Shown: positions 14,485 to 24,277 of the stretch, one piece after another
Position numbering within the stretch: position 1 is the stretch's first letter
Layout: every line of letters begins with the position of its first letter
NCBI GenBank assembly: GCA_904501705.1
Contig: CAJGCA010000006.1
Span: forward strand, 1 to 39,504
Direction: 5' to 3'
Length of the DNA stretch: 39,504 nucleotides
Source: Clostridiaceae bacterium
GTDB lineage: Bacteria > Bacillota > Clostridia > Oscillospirales > Acutalibacteraceae
Position numbers and translations under genes: made by a program
The notes under the pieces: generated by a model
What the model saw: the letters and a program-made list of their open reading frames with translations, nothing else
What the model was told of the DNA's origin: nothing
The model's database searches: none

Positions 14485-15468
14485 ATGGCCTACGATCCGC
14501 AAGTGGTGCAAGCCGCCCGCGAACGGCTTGAAAAACGTCGTCAAAAAGCGATCAACGACGCCGCGGCACTGCGCAACTACTTATATATTCATTTTGACCG
14601 CGTTCCAGAGATCGAGCAGGAACTTGCTGCCGCACTGCCCGAGGTAACCCGCGCGATTCTAAGTGGGGACAGCGAGCAAAAAATCATTCTTATTCAGCAC
14701 AACAACCTTCGCTTGCAGGAAGAACTGGCGGAATTATTGCACAAGGCCGGCTATCAGCAGGACAATCTCGAGCCGCAATACACCTGTCCGCGCTGCGAGG
14801 ACACAGGCTACGCCGACGGCAAGGTGTGCACCTGCTATCAGCAGCTTTTACGCGAGGAAGCGAGCCGTCGTCTCTCTAGCCTGTCCGCAATGAAATTAAC
14901 AGATTTTGACCAGATGTCGCTTTCCTATTACAGCGACAAGGTTGACCCGCGGCTCGGCATCTCTCCCCGCGAGCAAATGCAGGATATTATCAACTACTGC
15001 CGCAATTATGCGCAAGCGTTCACGCTTAACGCGTCAAGTCTGTTGCTGAGCGGGGCGACGGGAACGGGCAAGACGCATCTTTCCCTCGCGATCGCCAAGC
15101 GGGTGACCGAGCAGGGCTACAACGTGATCTATGGCTCCATCCACCCGCTGCTGCGCAAGCTGAGCGATGAGCATTTCGGGCAAGCAGAGGGGGACAGCGA
15201 AAATCAGCTCATTGGCTGTGACCTGCTTATCCTCGACGACCTTGGAATGGAGTTTGACACCCCCTTCAATCGAGTATGTCTATACAATATTATTAACGCC
15301 CGCGTGCTGGAGGGCAAGCCCACCATCATTAGCACCAATCTCAGCCACACGGCTATCAAAGAGCGATACGGTGAACAGATTGCCAGCCGTATTACGGGCG
15401 GTTTTGAACCGCTGCTGTGCGTCGGGGACGACATCCGCCAGCTTATCCGTCACCGCAAGATCAAATAA
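14485..15468 (+). CDS. dnaC: DnaC/DnaI-type helicase loader ATPase
   Basis: A 327-residue protein: an N-terminal helical region, a four-Cys zinc-binding segment (CPRC at 101-104, CTC at 115-117) of the kind DnaI uses to contact the replicative helicase, and a C-terminal AAA+ ATPase with Walker A GATGTGKT (190-197), Walker B LLILDDLG (247-254) and sensor region IISTNLS. It loads the DnaB-type helicase at origins or restart sites. AGGAGG lies just before the ATG, and the next gene begins 18 bases after its stop, so a single transcript is likely. Confidence 0.93.
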   Translation: MAYDPQVVQAARERLEKRRQKAINDAAALRNYLYIHFDRVPEIEQELAAALPEVTRAILSGDSEQKIILIQHNNLRLQEELAELLHKAGYQQDNLEPQYTCPRCEDTGYADGKVCTCYQQLLREEASRRLSSLSAMKLTDFDQMSLSYYSDKVDPRLGISPREQMQDIINYCRNYAQAFTLNASSLLLSGATGTGKTHLSLAIAKRVTEQGYNVIYGSIHPLLRKLSDEHFGQAEGDSENQLIGCDLLILDDLGMEFDTPFNRVCLYNIINARVLEGKPTIISTNLSHTAIKERYGEQIASRITGGFEPLLCVGDDIRQLIRHRKIK

Positions 15469-15486
15469 CCTCGGGAGGTTTTCTTT

Positions 15487-17178
15487 ATGGCTAAAATTTG
15501 TTTAGGTTGCTTAAATCCGTTGCCCGACGGGGACGAGGTCTGCCGCATCTGCGGTTTCTCCGCCGACACGAAAAACCCTGCGACCGCCCTGCCGATCGCG
15601 GCCGAGCTTCAGGAGCACTATGTCGTCGGCCGTCTGGTGCACGAGGGTAGCGACAGCCTGTTTTACCTCGGCTACGACAAGACGCTCAAGGAGCCATGCT
15701 TCATTCAGGAGTATTGCCCCTCGACCCTGTGCGAGCGCGCCGAGGACGGACGGCTCGCCCCGCTCGGCGGCTGCGAGAACGTCTACGCGGACTATCAGAA
15801 GCAGTTCCACGCGCTGATGCGCGGTCTTGCGCGCGCAAAAGATCTGCCCAACATCATCCCCGTCTACGACATCTTTGAGGAGAACGGCACCTGCTACGCC
15901 GTATCCGACTACTGCGCGGGCGAGACGCTGGCTAAGAAGATCGAACGCGCGGGCGGGCGCATCCCGTGGCAGGAGGCGCGCCCCTTGTTTATGTCGCTGA
16001 TGACCAGCGTCGAGCAGCTCGCCGGCACCGGCATCCACCATCTCGCCATCTGCCCCGACAACATCCTCATCGGCGAGGACGGCAAGCCGCACCTGCGCGG
16101 CTTCTCTATCACCGCCGCCCGTCGGGTCGGCAGCGACCTGCAACCCCGTCTGGCGACCGGCTATGCCGCCCCTGAACAGTACGAATTCGATCAGATCGTC
16201 GACGAGGCAACCGACGTCTACGGCCTCGCGGCGACGGTGTTCCGCACCGTCACGGGCAACGAGCCCCCCGCGGGTAACAACCGCGCCGAGGACTCCGACG
16301 ACCTGTTTATGTCCGCGGAAATTGCAGAGGAATTGACCCAGCAGGTGTGTGTGGCGCTGTTCAACGCCCTGCAGGTCAACCCCGAGGAGCGCACCGCCAA
16401 GGTGGAAAAATTCCATCGCCAGATCTCGATGGAGCCGAACGTCTCCGCTCTGCTCGATGAGGACGACGCTCCCGCCGCCAAAAAATCGGGTATGAGTAAG
16501 CAGACACGTACGATGCTGATCATCTTCGGCTCGGTATTCGCGGCACTGATCGTCGTACTGGCGGTCGTGCTGGTGCTACTCGATCCCTTCGGCAACGGCG
16601 ACGACACGAGCGAGCCGGCCGTAAGCCTGCCCGACTACGTCACCACCACCACGACCACCAAAGCTCCCGTGAAATATTCCATCCCCAATCTGCTCGATAA
16701 GAACTTCTACGAAGTGCGCAACGAGAAGACCAACGGTGAGTTTAAGATCGTCAACGAGCAGCAGGAGCACAACGATAAGCCGGCGGGCACCATCCTCTCG
16801 CAGGATCCCGAGCCCGGCACCAGCGTCGACAAGGGCGCGACCATCACCGTTGTCATCAGCAGCGGTCCCGACGATAAGATCACCCTGCGCGATGTCGCCG
16901 GTCTGAGCGAGGAGTGGGCGCGCACCTATCTGGAGGATCTGGGCTTTATCGTCAAGGTCGATAAGCTGTACATTTCGAATCAGCCCTATGGCCACGTCGA
17001 TAGCACCGAGCCGGTCGCCGGCACGGTCCTCAAGAAGGGCGACACCGTCACCCTGCGTGTCAGCTACGTCGAGGAAACCGATAATAGCTCCTCCGAGGAT
17101 GGTTCCGACGACTGGGACGGGGTACCCGAGTACCCGAGTGAGGACAACCAACTCGATACTGACAATACCCAAGGATAA
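15487..17178 (+). CDS. Zinc-ribbon/PASTA membrane pseudokinase
   Basis: A 563-residue protein. Order: N-terminal zinc ribbon (C5-x2-C8, C19-x2-C22), Hanks-type kinase fold (about 45-315), membrane helix (about 343-365), short Thr linker, two PASTA domains (about 397-460 and 464-527) outside the cell, acidic Ser/Asp tail. It is built like PrkC/StkP, but the key residues are missing: the beta-3 Lys is Gln (FIQEY, Q74), the HRD Asp is Ala and its loop Lys is Cys (HLAICPDN, 185-192), and DFG is GFS (205-207). The Gly-rich loop is also poor. It therefore probably cannot phosphorylate and may instead sense wall fragments and signal by binding. It is the third gene of the replication operon and has its own GGGAGG site. 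Confidence 0.9.
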   Translation: MAKICLGCLNPLPDGDEVCRICGFSADTKNPATALPIAAELQEHYVVGRLVHEGSDSLFYLGYDKTLKEPCFIQEYCPSTLCERAEDGRLAPLGGCENVYADYQKQFHALMRGLARAKDLPNIIPVYDIFEENGTCYAVSDYCAGETLAKKIERAGGRIPWQEARPLFMSLMTSVEQLAGTGIHHLAICPDNILIGEDGKPHLRGFSITAARRVGSDLQPRLATGYAAPEQYEFDQIVDEATDVYGLAATVFRTVTGNEPPAGNNRAEDSDDLFMSAEIAEELTQQVCVALFNALQVNPEERTAKVEKFHRQISMEPNVSALLDEDDAPAAKKSGMSKQTRTMLIIFGSVFAALIVVLAVVLVLLDPFGNGDDTSEPAVSLPDYVTTTTTTKAPVKYSIPNLLDKNFYEVRNEKTNGEFKIVNEQQEHNDKPAGTILSQDPEPGTSVDKGATITVVISSGPDDKITLRDVAGLSEEWARTYLEDLGFIVKVDKLYISNQPYGHVDSTEPVAGTVLKKGDTVTLRVSYVEETDNSSSEDGSDDWDGVPEYPSEDNQLDTDNTQG

Positions 17179-17182
17179 GAAA

Positions 17183-17220
17183 AAAGAGCCGCGTGAACGA
17201 ATACGTTCACGCGGCTCTTT
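17183..17220. terminator. Bidirectional terminator
   Basis: A 17-bp stem AAAGAGCCGCGTGAACG with its complement and an AATA loop; A-rich before and T-rich after. It ends the replication operon and the convergent small gene. Confidence 0.9.
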
Positions 17221-17231
17221 GCTGCTTTGAT

Positions 17232-17480
17232 TTACTTATTATCTCCGTAGAGATTCATGCGGAACAGGGCGGACTCCTCATCCTTATTCGTGCAGATGAC
17301 CGTCGCCTCTTCGATGGTGCCCTGCGCGATCGCGCCCGACAGCACCAACAGCTGGGTCAAGCGGCTCTTCAGGTTGAGCACGTCGCCCTCAGTGGTTTTG
17401 AGGAACACCTCGCCCTTCGTGGTTGCGGCAAACTCCATGAGCTTATTAAAATCAAAATCGTGGATCTGTACGCCTTCCAT
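17232..17480 (-). CDS. Small conserved-looking protein of unknown function
   Basis: An 82-residue soluble protein (MEGVQIHDFDFNKLMEFAAT...), mixed helix/strand, with one internal Cys in VICTNKDEES and no membrane segment. The second ATG (17480) is chosen because AGGAGGG is eight bases upstream of it and only one base from the first. It has its own promoter (TTGTAT/TATACT) and terminator, so it is clearly a gene. I do not recognise a named family. It lies next to, and divergent from, the hrcA heat-shock locus but carries no CIRCE of its own beyond the shared gap. Confidence 0.75.
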   Translation of the reverse strand: MEGVQIHDFDFNKLMEFAATTKGEVFLKTTEGDVLNLKSRLTQLLVLSGAIAQGTIEEATVICTNKDEESALFRMNLYGDNK

Positions 17481-17528
17481 CGTCATTCCCTCCTATTACT
17501 ATACGGCTATACGCCGCTTTTTGAGGAT

Positions 17529-17557
17529 AGTATAGCAGATTTTTGCGCAAGATACAA
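17529..17557 (-). promoter_or_regulatory. Promoter of the 82-residue protein gene
   Basis: Minus strand TTGTAT, 17-bp spacer, TATACT. Confidence 0.75.
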
Positions 17558-17606
17558 CTACTAAAAACAAATTTTTACACATTTACAAAGAATTCATAAA
17601 TGCCTA

Positions 17607-17635
17607 TTGACAGTTTTTCAAAAGCGTGTTAAACT
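17607..17635 (+). promoter_or_regulatory. Heat-shock promoter of hrcA-grpE-dnaK-dnaJ
   Basis: TTGACA, 17-bp spacer, TAAACT. The CIRCE operator starts four bases after the -10, so HrcA would cover the transcription start. Confidence 0.85.
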
Positions 17636-17639
17636 AAGA

Positions 17640-17666
17640 TTAGCACTCGAGGAGTTAGAGTGCTAA
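17640..17666. promoter_or_regulatory. CIRCE operator (HrcA binding site)
   Basis: Perfect consensus TTAGCACTC-N9-GAGTGCTAA. HrcA, stabilised by GroE, represses here until heat shock (established mechanism). Confidence 0.98.
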
Positions 17667-17689
17667 TCCTCACGAATAACGAGTGCTAA
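17663..17689. promoter_or_regulatory. Second, half-degenerate CIRCE-like site
   Basis: A second perfect right half-site GAGTGCTAA (17681-17689) sits 14 bases after the CIRCE. With N9 spacing its left half would be CTAATCCTC, matching TTAGCACTC at only five of nine positions and overlapping the first operator. It may be a weak auxiliary site or a decayed duplicate. Confidence 0.5.
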
Positions 17690-17720
17690 TCTAGCATATA
17701 CTACGAAGGAGAGGGACGCT

Positions 17721-18770
17721 ATGGAGCTGGACGAGCGCAAATCTCGCATTCTCAAGGCGGTCGTAGAATCCTACATCGCAAGCGGCGAGCCGATCGGCTC
17801 CAAGGCGCTCGCAGAGATGTTTGGCAACTGCGTCTCCTCCGCCACCATCCGCAACGATATGACGGTACTCACCTCCGCAGGCTACCTCGAGCAGCCGCAC
17901 ACCTCCGCCGGTCGTCTGCCGACCGCCAAGGCGTTCGCGCTCTACGTGGAGCGCCTGATGGAGAAGCGGACGCTCCCGTGGCAGGACGCACAGCTCATCG
18001 ACGAGATGATGGGCGGCGCCTCAGGCGATGCAACCCGTCTGCTGGAGGATACCTGCCGCGCCCTCGCGGATATCACGGGGCTCGCGGCGATCGCCACCCG
18101 CCCCGACGAGGTCGGCTCCTGCATCAGCCGCATCGATGTGCTGCAGATGTCTCCCCGCAACATGGCGGTGGTGCTCGCACTGGATAACGGGTTCCTTCGC
18201 ACGCGGATGTGCCGCTGTCAGCGCGATATCCCAAGCAAGGTCACCGTCGCGCTGGCGGATTATATGTGCCACCGTTTCCTCAATAAGCCACTCGAGGCGA
18301 TCACCGTCCCTGCGATGCAGGAGATCATCCTTGAGCTCGGCGAGCTCGGCCTCGCGGTCGCGCCGATCCTCTCGGCGTTCTACGAGCTGGCGCAGGAATG
18401 CGCCGCCAGCAAGACCGTGCTGGCAGGTCACCTGAACCTGCTGCGGCACCGCGCTTACGCGCCCGAGCGTGCAAAAGACCTGATGAGCCTGCTCACCGAG
18501 CGTGAGCGCATCGGCGAGCTGATCGCCAAGCGAGCAACCGACGGCGTGCAGGTCATCTTCGGCGACGAGAATACCCCCGAGCTCGTCGGCTCGTGTATGA
18601 TCATCACCCGCTACACCCTCGGCAATCGCGGACAAGGCGCGATCGGTATCGTCGGCCCGCTGGGCATGGACTACGCCGATATCATCCCTCGCATCGAGTA
18701 TTTCGCCTGCACCGTCGGGCGGGTACTCACCGACCTGTTCGAAGAAAGCTCGGCGCTGGATATGCGCTGA
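17721..18770 (+). CDS. hrcA: Heat-inducible transcription repressor HrcA
   Basis: A 349-residue repressor. The N-terminal winged helix contains SSATIRNDMTVLTSAGYLEQ and the signature PHTSAGRLPTAKAFALYV; the remainder is the GAF-like and dimerisation domain, ending GPLGMDYADIIPRIEYFACTV. It binds CIRCE just upstream and so controls its own operon. The start follows GAAGGAGAGG. The order hrcA-grpE-dnaK-dnaJ is the standard Firmicute arrangement. Confidence 0.98.
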   Translation: MELDERKSRILKAVVESYIASGEPIGSKALAEMFGNCVSSATIRNDMTVLTSAGYLEQPHTSAGRLPTAKAFALYVERLMEKRTLPWQDAQLIDEMMGGASGDATRLLEDTCRALADITGLAAIATRPDEVGSCISRIDVLQMSPRNMAVVLALDNGFLRTRMCRCQRDIPSKVTVALADYMCHRFLNKPLEAITVPAMQEIILELGELGLAVAPILSAFYELAQECAASKTVLAGHLNLLRHRAYAPERAKDLMSLLTERERIGELIAKRATDGVQVIFGDENTPELVGSCMIITRYTLGNRGQGAIGIVGPLGMDYADIIPRIEYFACTVGRVLTDLFEESSALDMR

Positions 18771-18828
18771 CTTCCATATCCGGCATCTAATATCTAACAT
18801 CTAATGTCTATCTTAGGAGGCAATTCCC

Positions 18829-19380
18829 GTGGAAAACGATAAGACCATCCCGACGGTGGAGACCGTCGACACCGAGGCGGCCGCTCCCGAGCAGCCGAAG
18901 GAAGAGAAGAAATCCCGCAAGGCATCCAAAACCGCCGAACTCGAAGCGAAACTCGACGCCGTGCAGAAGGAGCTGGAGGCGTCCCGCGATCAGTATCAAC
19001 GGATGCTGGCGGAATACGCAAACTACAAACGCCGCACCGAACAGGAAAAGCTGCAGATCGGCGCTTTCACCAAGGCGGAGATCCTCACGGGTCTGCTCAC
19101 CAGCGTGGACAATATGGAAAAGGCACTCGCCTCCGAAGACGGCGACAACTACAAGGCGGGCGTAGATCTGGTGATGCGCCAGTTTATCGACGCGCTGCAC
19201 GCCCTCGGGCTGGAGAAGATCGAGGCGCTGAACGCCCCCTTTGATCCCAACATCCACAACGCCGTGATGCGGGAGGACGCCGACGGCGTCGAGCCCGAGA
19301 CCGTCACCGCCGTGTTCCAAGAGGGATATAAGGTCGGCGACCGCGTGCTGCGCCCCGCGATGGTTAAGGTAGCAAATTAA
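18829..19380 (+). CDS. grpE: Nucleotide exchange factor GrpE
   Basis: A 183-residue GrpE: charged, low-complexity N-terminus, long helix (about 40-90) with RDQYQRMLAEYANYKRRTEQE, then the C-terminal beta domain ending in FQEGYKVGDRVLRPAMVKVA. It releases ADP from DnaK. The start is GTG, eight bases after a strong TTAGGAGG. The 58-bp gap after hrcA has a repeated ATCTAAT/ATCTAAC stretch but no promoter. Confidence 0.97.
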   Translation: MENDKTIPTVETVDTEAAAPEQPKEEKKSRKASKTAELEAKLDAVQKELEASRDQYQRMLAEYANYKRRTEQEKLQIGAFTKAEILTGLLTSVDNMEKALASEDGDNYKAGVDLVMRQFIDALHALGLEKIEALNAPFDPNIHNAVMREDADGVEPETVTAVFQEGYKVGDRVLRPAMVKVAN

Positions 19381-19460
19381 TGTACAGGCTAATAAGGAAT
19401 GATCCTTTTAGATAAACAAACCGTATAGTTTATTGTATTTATTACTGGAGGTAATGTATT

Positions 19461-21281
<1,821 letters not shown>

Positions 21282-21320
21282 CGAAAGAAGCGAACCCCAT
21301 TTCCCCAACACAACACGTCT

Positions 21321-21347
21321 CACCGCCCCGCGAATCGTGGGGCGGTG
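21321..21347 (+). other. Intercistronic hairpin between dnaK and dnaJ
   Basis: CACCGCCCC and GGGGCGGTG form a perfect 9-bp stem with a 9-nt loop, not followed by a T run. It could slow decay of the dnaK message or partly attenuate dnaJ, lowering its level relative to dnaK. Confidence 0.5.
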
Positions 21348-21384
21348 TACGCAGTTTGCGTAGTTTATATTCGGAGGAATTCCT

Positions 21385-22539
21385 ATGGCAGATAAGCGCG
21401 ACTTCTACGAAGTCCTCGGCTTGCAAAAGGGCGCGTCGGACGACGAGATCAAAAAGGCCTACCGCAAGCTTGCCAAACAATATCACCCCGACCTCAACCC
21501 CGGGGATAAAGAGGCCGAAGCGCACTTCAAAGAGGTGGGCGAGGCCTACGAGGTGCTGTCCGACAGCGAGAAAAAGGCGCGCTATGACCAGTTCGGTCAC
21601 GCGGGCGTCGATCCCAACTTCGGCGGCGGCTACGGTGGCTATGGCGGCGGCGTTGATTTCGGTGATATCGGCGATATTTTCTCTTCCATCTTTAACGGCG
21701 GATTCGGCGGCGGGTTCGGCGGTAACAGCCGTCGCGCCAACCCCAACGCGCCCCGTCGCGGCAGCGATGCCGCCGCCTCGGTCATCATCTCCTTTGACGA
21801 GGCCGCCAAGGGCTGTAAAAAGAAGATCGGCGTGCAGCGCATCGCCTCCTGCCCCGACTGCGCGGGCAGCGGCGCCAAGGCGGGCACCAGCCCGAAATCC
21901 TGCCCCCAGTGCGGCGGCAGCGGCTACGAGACCCGTCAGCAGCGCACGCCGTTCGGCGTAATGCAGACGCAGGCACCCTGCTCCCGTTGTCAGGGCAAGG
22001 GACGCATCATCGAGAGCCCCTGCCCCTCCTGCGGCGGTCAGGGTCGCATCCGTAAGACCGAGCAGGTTGGCATCAACATACCCGCCGGCATCGACGACGG
22101 ACAGGTCATCAACATCCCCGGCAAGGGCAATGCCGGCACAAATGGTGGCCCCTCGGGCGACCTGCAAATCCAAGTGACCGTGCGCCCGCACCCGCTGTTT
22201 GAACGCGACGGCTTCAACATCTGGTATGAGTTGCCCATCACCTACGCGCAGGCGGCGCTCGGCGCAGAAATCGACATCCCAACCCTTGACGGACGCATCA
22301 GCTACGAGATCAAGGAAGGCACACAGCCCGGGGATATCCTGCGCGTGCGCGGCAAGGGCATCCCCTATCTCAACGGACGCGGCACGGGCGACCTGCTGCT
22401 CAAGGTGGTCGTCGAGGTGCCGAAAAATCTCTCAAAAGAGCAGAAAAAGCTGCTCACCGCCTTCGAGGAAGCGACGGGCGACAAGAATTATCAGAAGCGC
22501 AAGAGCTTCTTCGACAAGATCAAGCGCGGATTTCAGTAA
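21385..22539 (+). CDS. dnaJ: Chaperone DnaJ (type I Hsp40)
   Basis: A 384-residue co-chaperone: J domain (5-70) with HPD at 34-36, Gly/Phe-rich region (79-115), and a zinc domain with all four CxxCxGxG repeats (C156/C159, C173/C176, C199/C202, C213/C216), then the C-terminal substrate-binding domains. It delivers unfolded clients to DnaK and stimulates its ATPase. TCGGAGGAATT precedes the ATG. It is the last gene of the heat-shock operon and is followed by a strong terminator. Confidence 0.98.
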   Translation: MADKRDFYEVLGLQKGASDDEIKKAYRKLAKQYHPDLNPGDKEAEAHFKEVGEAYEVLSDSEKKARYDQFGHAGVDPNFGGGYGGYGGGVDFGDIGDIFSSIFNGGFGGGFGGNSRRANPNAPRRGSDAAASVIISFDEAAKGCKKKIGVQRIASCPDCAGSGAKAGTSPKSCPQCGGSGYETRQQRTPFGVMQTQAPCSRCQGKGRIIESPCPSCGGQGRIRKTEQVGINIPAGIDDGQVINIPGKGNAGTNGGPSGDLQIQVTVRPHPLFERDGFNIWYELPITYAQAALGAEIDIPTLDGRISYEIKEGTQPGDILRVRGKGIPYLNGRGTGDLLLKVVVEVPKNLSKEQKKLLTAFEEATGDKNYQKRKSFFDKIKRGFQ

Positions 22540-22554
22540 TTGAACACAACAAAA

Positions 22555-22590
22555 CAGCCGCCGACGGCATTGCCGTCGGCGGCTGCTTTC
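22555..22590 (+). terminator. Terminator of the heat-shock operon
   Basis: Perfect 14-bp stem CAGCCGCCGACGGC / GCCGTCGGCGGCTG with an ATT loop, followed by CTTTCG. Confidence 0.85.
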
Positions 22591-22592
22591 GT

Positions 22593-22870
22593 TAGGGTAG
22601 AGTGAGATATCCGAACCCGCCTCAAAGCGGCAGATTTCGGCACTTTTTACCCTATTTGATCTCGCAAGGCGCCAGCCTTGCTTCGCCCAAATAGAATAAA
22701 AATCTCTCAAAATCTGCTCGCTTTGAGGTCTGCGATTTTGAAAAGAGGGGATTTTTGTTCTATCAAGGCATAAAACGGAGTAAATCCTTGCGGATTTGCG
22801 AGTATTTTAACGCGGATAGAGCGGAAATCCCCCTTTTCAAAACGGTATTCGGATATTTCGCTCTACCCTA
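22593..22870. mobile_element. TA-flanked MITE-like inverted-repeat element
   Basis: The ends are 23-bp inverted repeats, 21 of 23 matching: TAGGGTAGAGTGAGATATCC at the left (22593) and its inverse ending CGCTCTACCCTA (22870). Both ends are bounded by TA, the target duplication made by IS630/Tc1-mariner transposases. There is no gene inside. The interior is nested palindromes: 22620-22637 with 22710-22728, within it 22652-22670 with 22675-22694, and 22734-22754 with 22825-22843. The RNA would be highly structured. It lies exactly between the heat-shock terminator and the accessory region. No transposase is in the window, so movement would be in trans. Confidence 0.75.
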
Positions 22871-22928
22871 TGTTTATTCTATGTTGCAGGCAGAATCAAT
22901 CGCTTGTATAATTATTGTCTGCATACTA

Positions 22929-24233
22929 TCACGCGAGTTTTTTCTTTGTTTTTTTACCCGCAAGAAGGGCCGCAAAAATCATAACGACCAAAACACCTAC
23001 AATACCTGCAAATACGAAATTCCAGTTACCGCTGTTTGTTAGTATGCTGCCAAAAATGATCGCTTGTAACGAAGCCCCTATATAGGCGGCGCAATCCAAA
23101 ATGCCGGAAGCTGTTCCGCCGAAAATTCTTCCGCCGACATCCGTAGCAAATGCCCACACAAGGCTATTGATGCCATAAATAAAGAAGCCCGCAAAAAACA
23201 ACAACGCGGAAGCCAAAGCACCGGGGCCTGCATTCATAAAGCAAAAAACGGTAATCGCGGCTCCCGCAGAAGATATGACCACCCACGGAAGACGATTCTG
23301 CGACCACATATGGTCGGATAACCAGGGGATCACTAATGCGCCGGCCGCCATCCCCAACGGGCAAATAACAGAACCGATAATGCCGAACTCAATATCATAC
23401 TGGAACACTTCCGTAAAATACGTCGGAATCCACGTTAATAATCCGTATCTTGCAATACTGGAACACGCTATTATAACCAGCCACAGGTCAAACTTCCACT
23501 GCTTTAACAAGTGGATGTACGGATAGAGCTTCCCTTTTTCTTCAATAATCTTCTGCAGTTCATTTTCGTCATCTTCTCTAACCGCATTGGGGTCTACATA
23601 CTCCGGCAAACCTACCGACGACGGCTTTTCCTTCGCAAAGAAAGGATATATTGCGGTAACCGCCAACATAACGATTGCCGCGCCAATGAATGCCGAACGC
23701 CATCCGGAATCAGGAAGGATCACATAAGAAAGCGAAACGGCAAACGCCGTAACAACAGATCCGAGACCGGAAAACGCATTGGCGAATCCCGTAGCAAAGC
23801 CACGCCGACTACTGGGCCACCAATTCGCTAACAACGCCATTCCGGGAGACCATAGCATGGATTGCACATAGCCGTTAATTCCCCACAAGATCGTGATGAG
23901 GAATAGGCTGGTCTGAAAACCGATCAACAAATTCATACCGGCGGACAGAACGATACCTATGATAATCAGCTTGTTTACGCCAACGATTTCGCCCAATCTT
24001 CCGTTGATGAGATGGCCAAACGCATATGTCCAGAATTGGACAGAGGAAAGCACGCCCAATTGTAACGCGGTCCAGCCTTCCTCTTTCATCATAGCCGGCA
24101 TGGCATAGGATAAGTTCTGTCTGCCGCAATACAGAAAGCAATACAGAATGGAAAAAGCCAGCAAAACAATCCATGCGTGTTTCTTGAACTTCTTATGTTG
24201 TTCCTCTGTGTAACCTAAAAGCTCTTTTTTCAT
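22929..24233 (-). CDS. Major facilitator, organophosphate:phosphate antiporter (OPA)-like transporter
   Basis: A 434-residue, twelve-helix transporter. The N-terminal stretch LYCGRQNLSYAMPAMMKEEGW and the R-rich loop WWPSSRRGFATGFANAFSGLG resemble the GlpT/UhpT (OPA) branch, which swaps a phosphorylated organic compound for phosphate. A charged cytoplasmic loop of about 40 residues (about 205-245) separates the two halves. The substrate is not known. It lies 44 bases after the LicC-like gene on the same strand and probably shares its transcript. Base composition is more AT-rich than the flanking housekeeping and polysaccharide genes. Confidence 0.85.
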   Translation of the reverse strand: MKKELLGYTEEQHKKFKKHAWIVLLAFSILYCFLYCGRQNLSYAMPAMMKEEGWTALQLGVLSSVQFWTYAFGHLINGRLGEIVGVNKLIIIGIVLSAGMNLLIGFQTSLFLITILWGINGYVQSMLWSPGMALLANWWPSSRRGFATGFANAFSGLGSVVTAFAVSLSYVILPDSGWRSAFIGAAIVMLAVTAIYPFFAKEKPSSVGLPEYVDPNAVREDDENELQKIIEEKGKLYPYIHLLKQWKFDLWLVIIACSSIARYGLLTWIPTYFTEVFQYDIEFGIIGSVICPLGMAAGALVIPWLSDHMWSQNRLPWVVISSAGAAITVFCFMNAGPGALASALLFFAGFFIYGINSLVWAFATDVGGRIFGGTASGILDCAAYIGASLQAIIFGSILTNSGNWNFVFAGIVGVLVVMIFAALLAGKKTKKKLA

Positions 24234-24277
24234 GTCAAATTTCCCTCCTTTGTGTATACATACAGCAACCGGTTCCC

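Noticed and set aside
18771..18828. Repeated ATCTAAT/ATCTAAC stretch between hrcA and grpE
   Set aside because: Only two or three imperfect copies over about 30 bases; no promoter or hairpin follows from it.
22755..23042. Open frame overlapping the TA-flanked element and the transporter 3' end
   Set aside because: It reads through the right inverted repeat into the antisense of a real gene, with no initiation signal.
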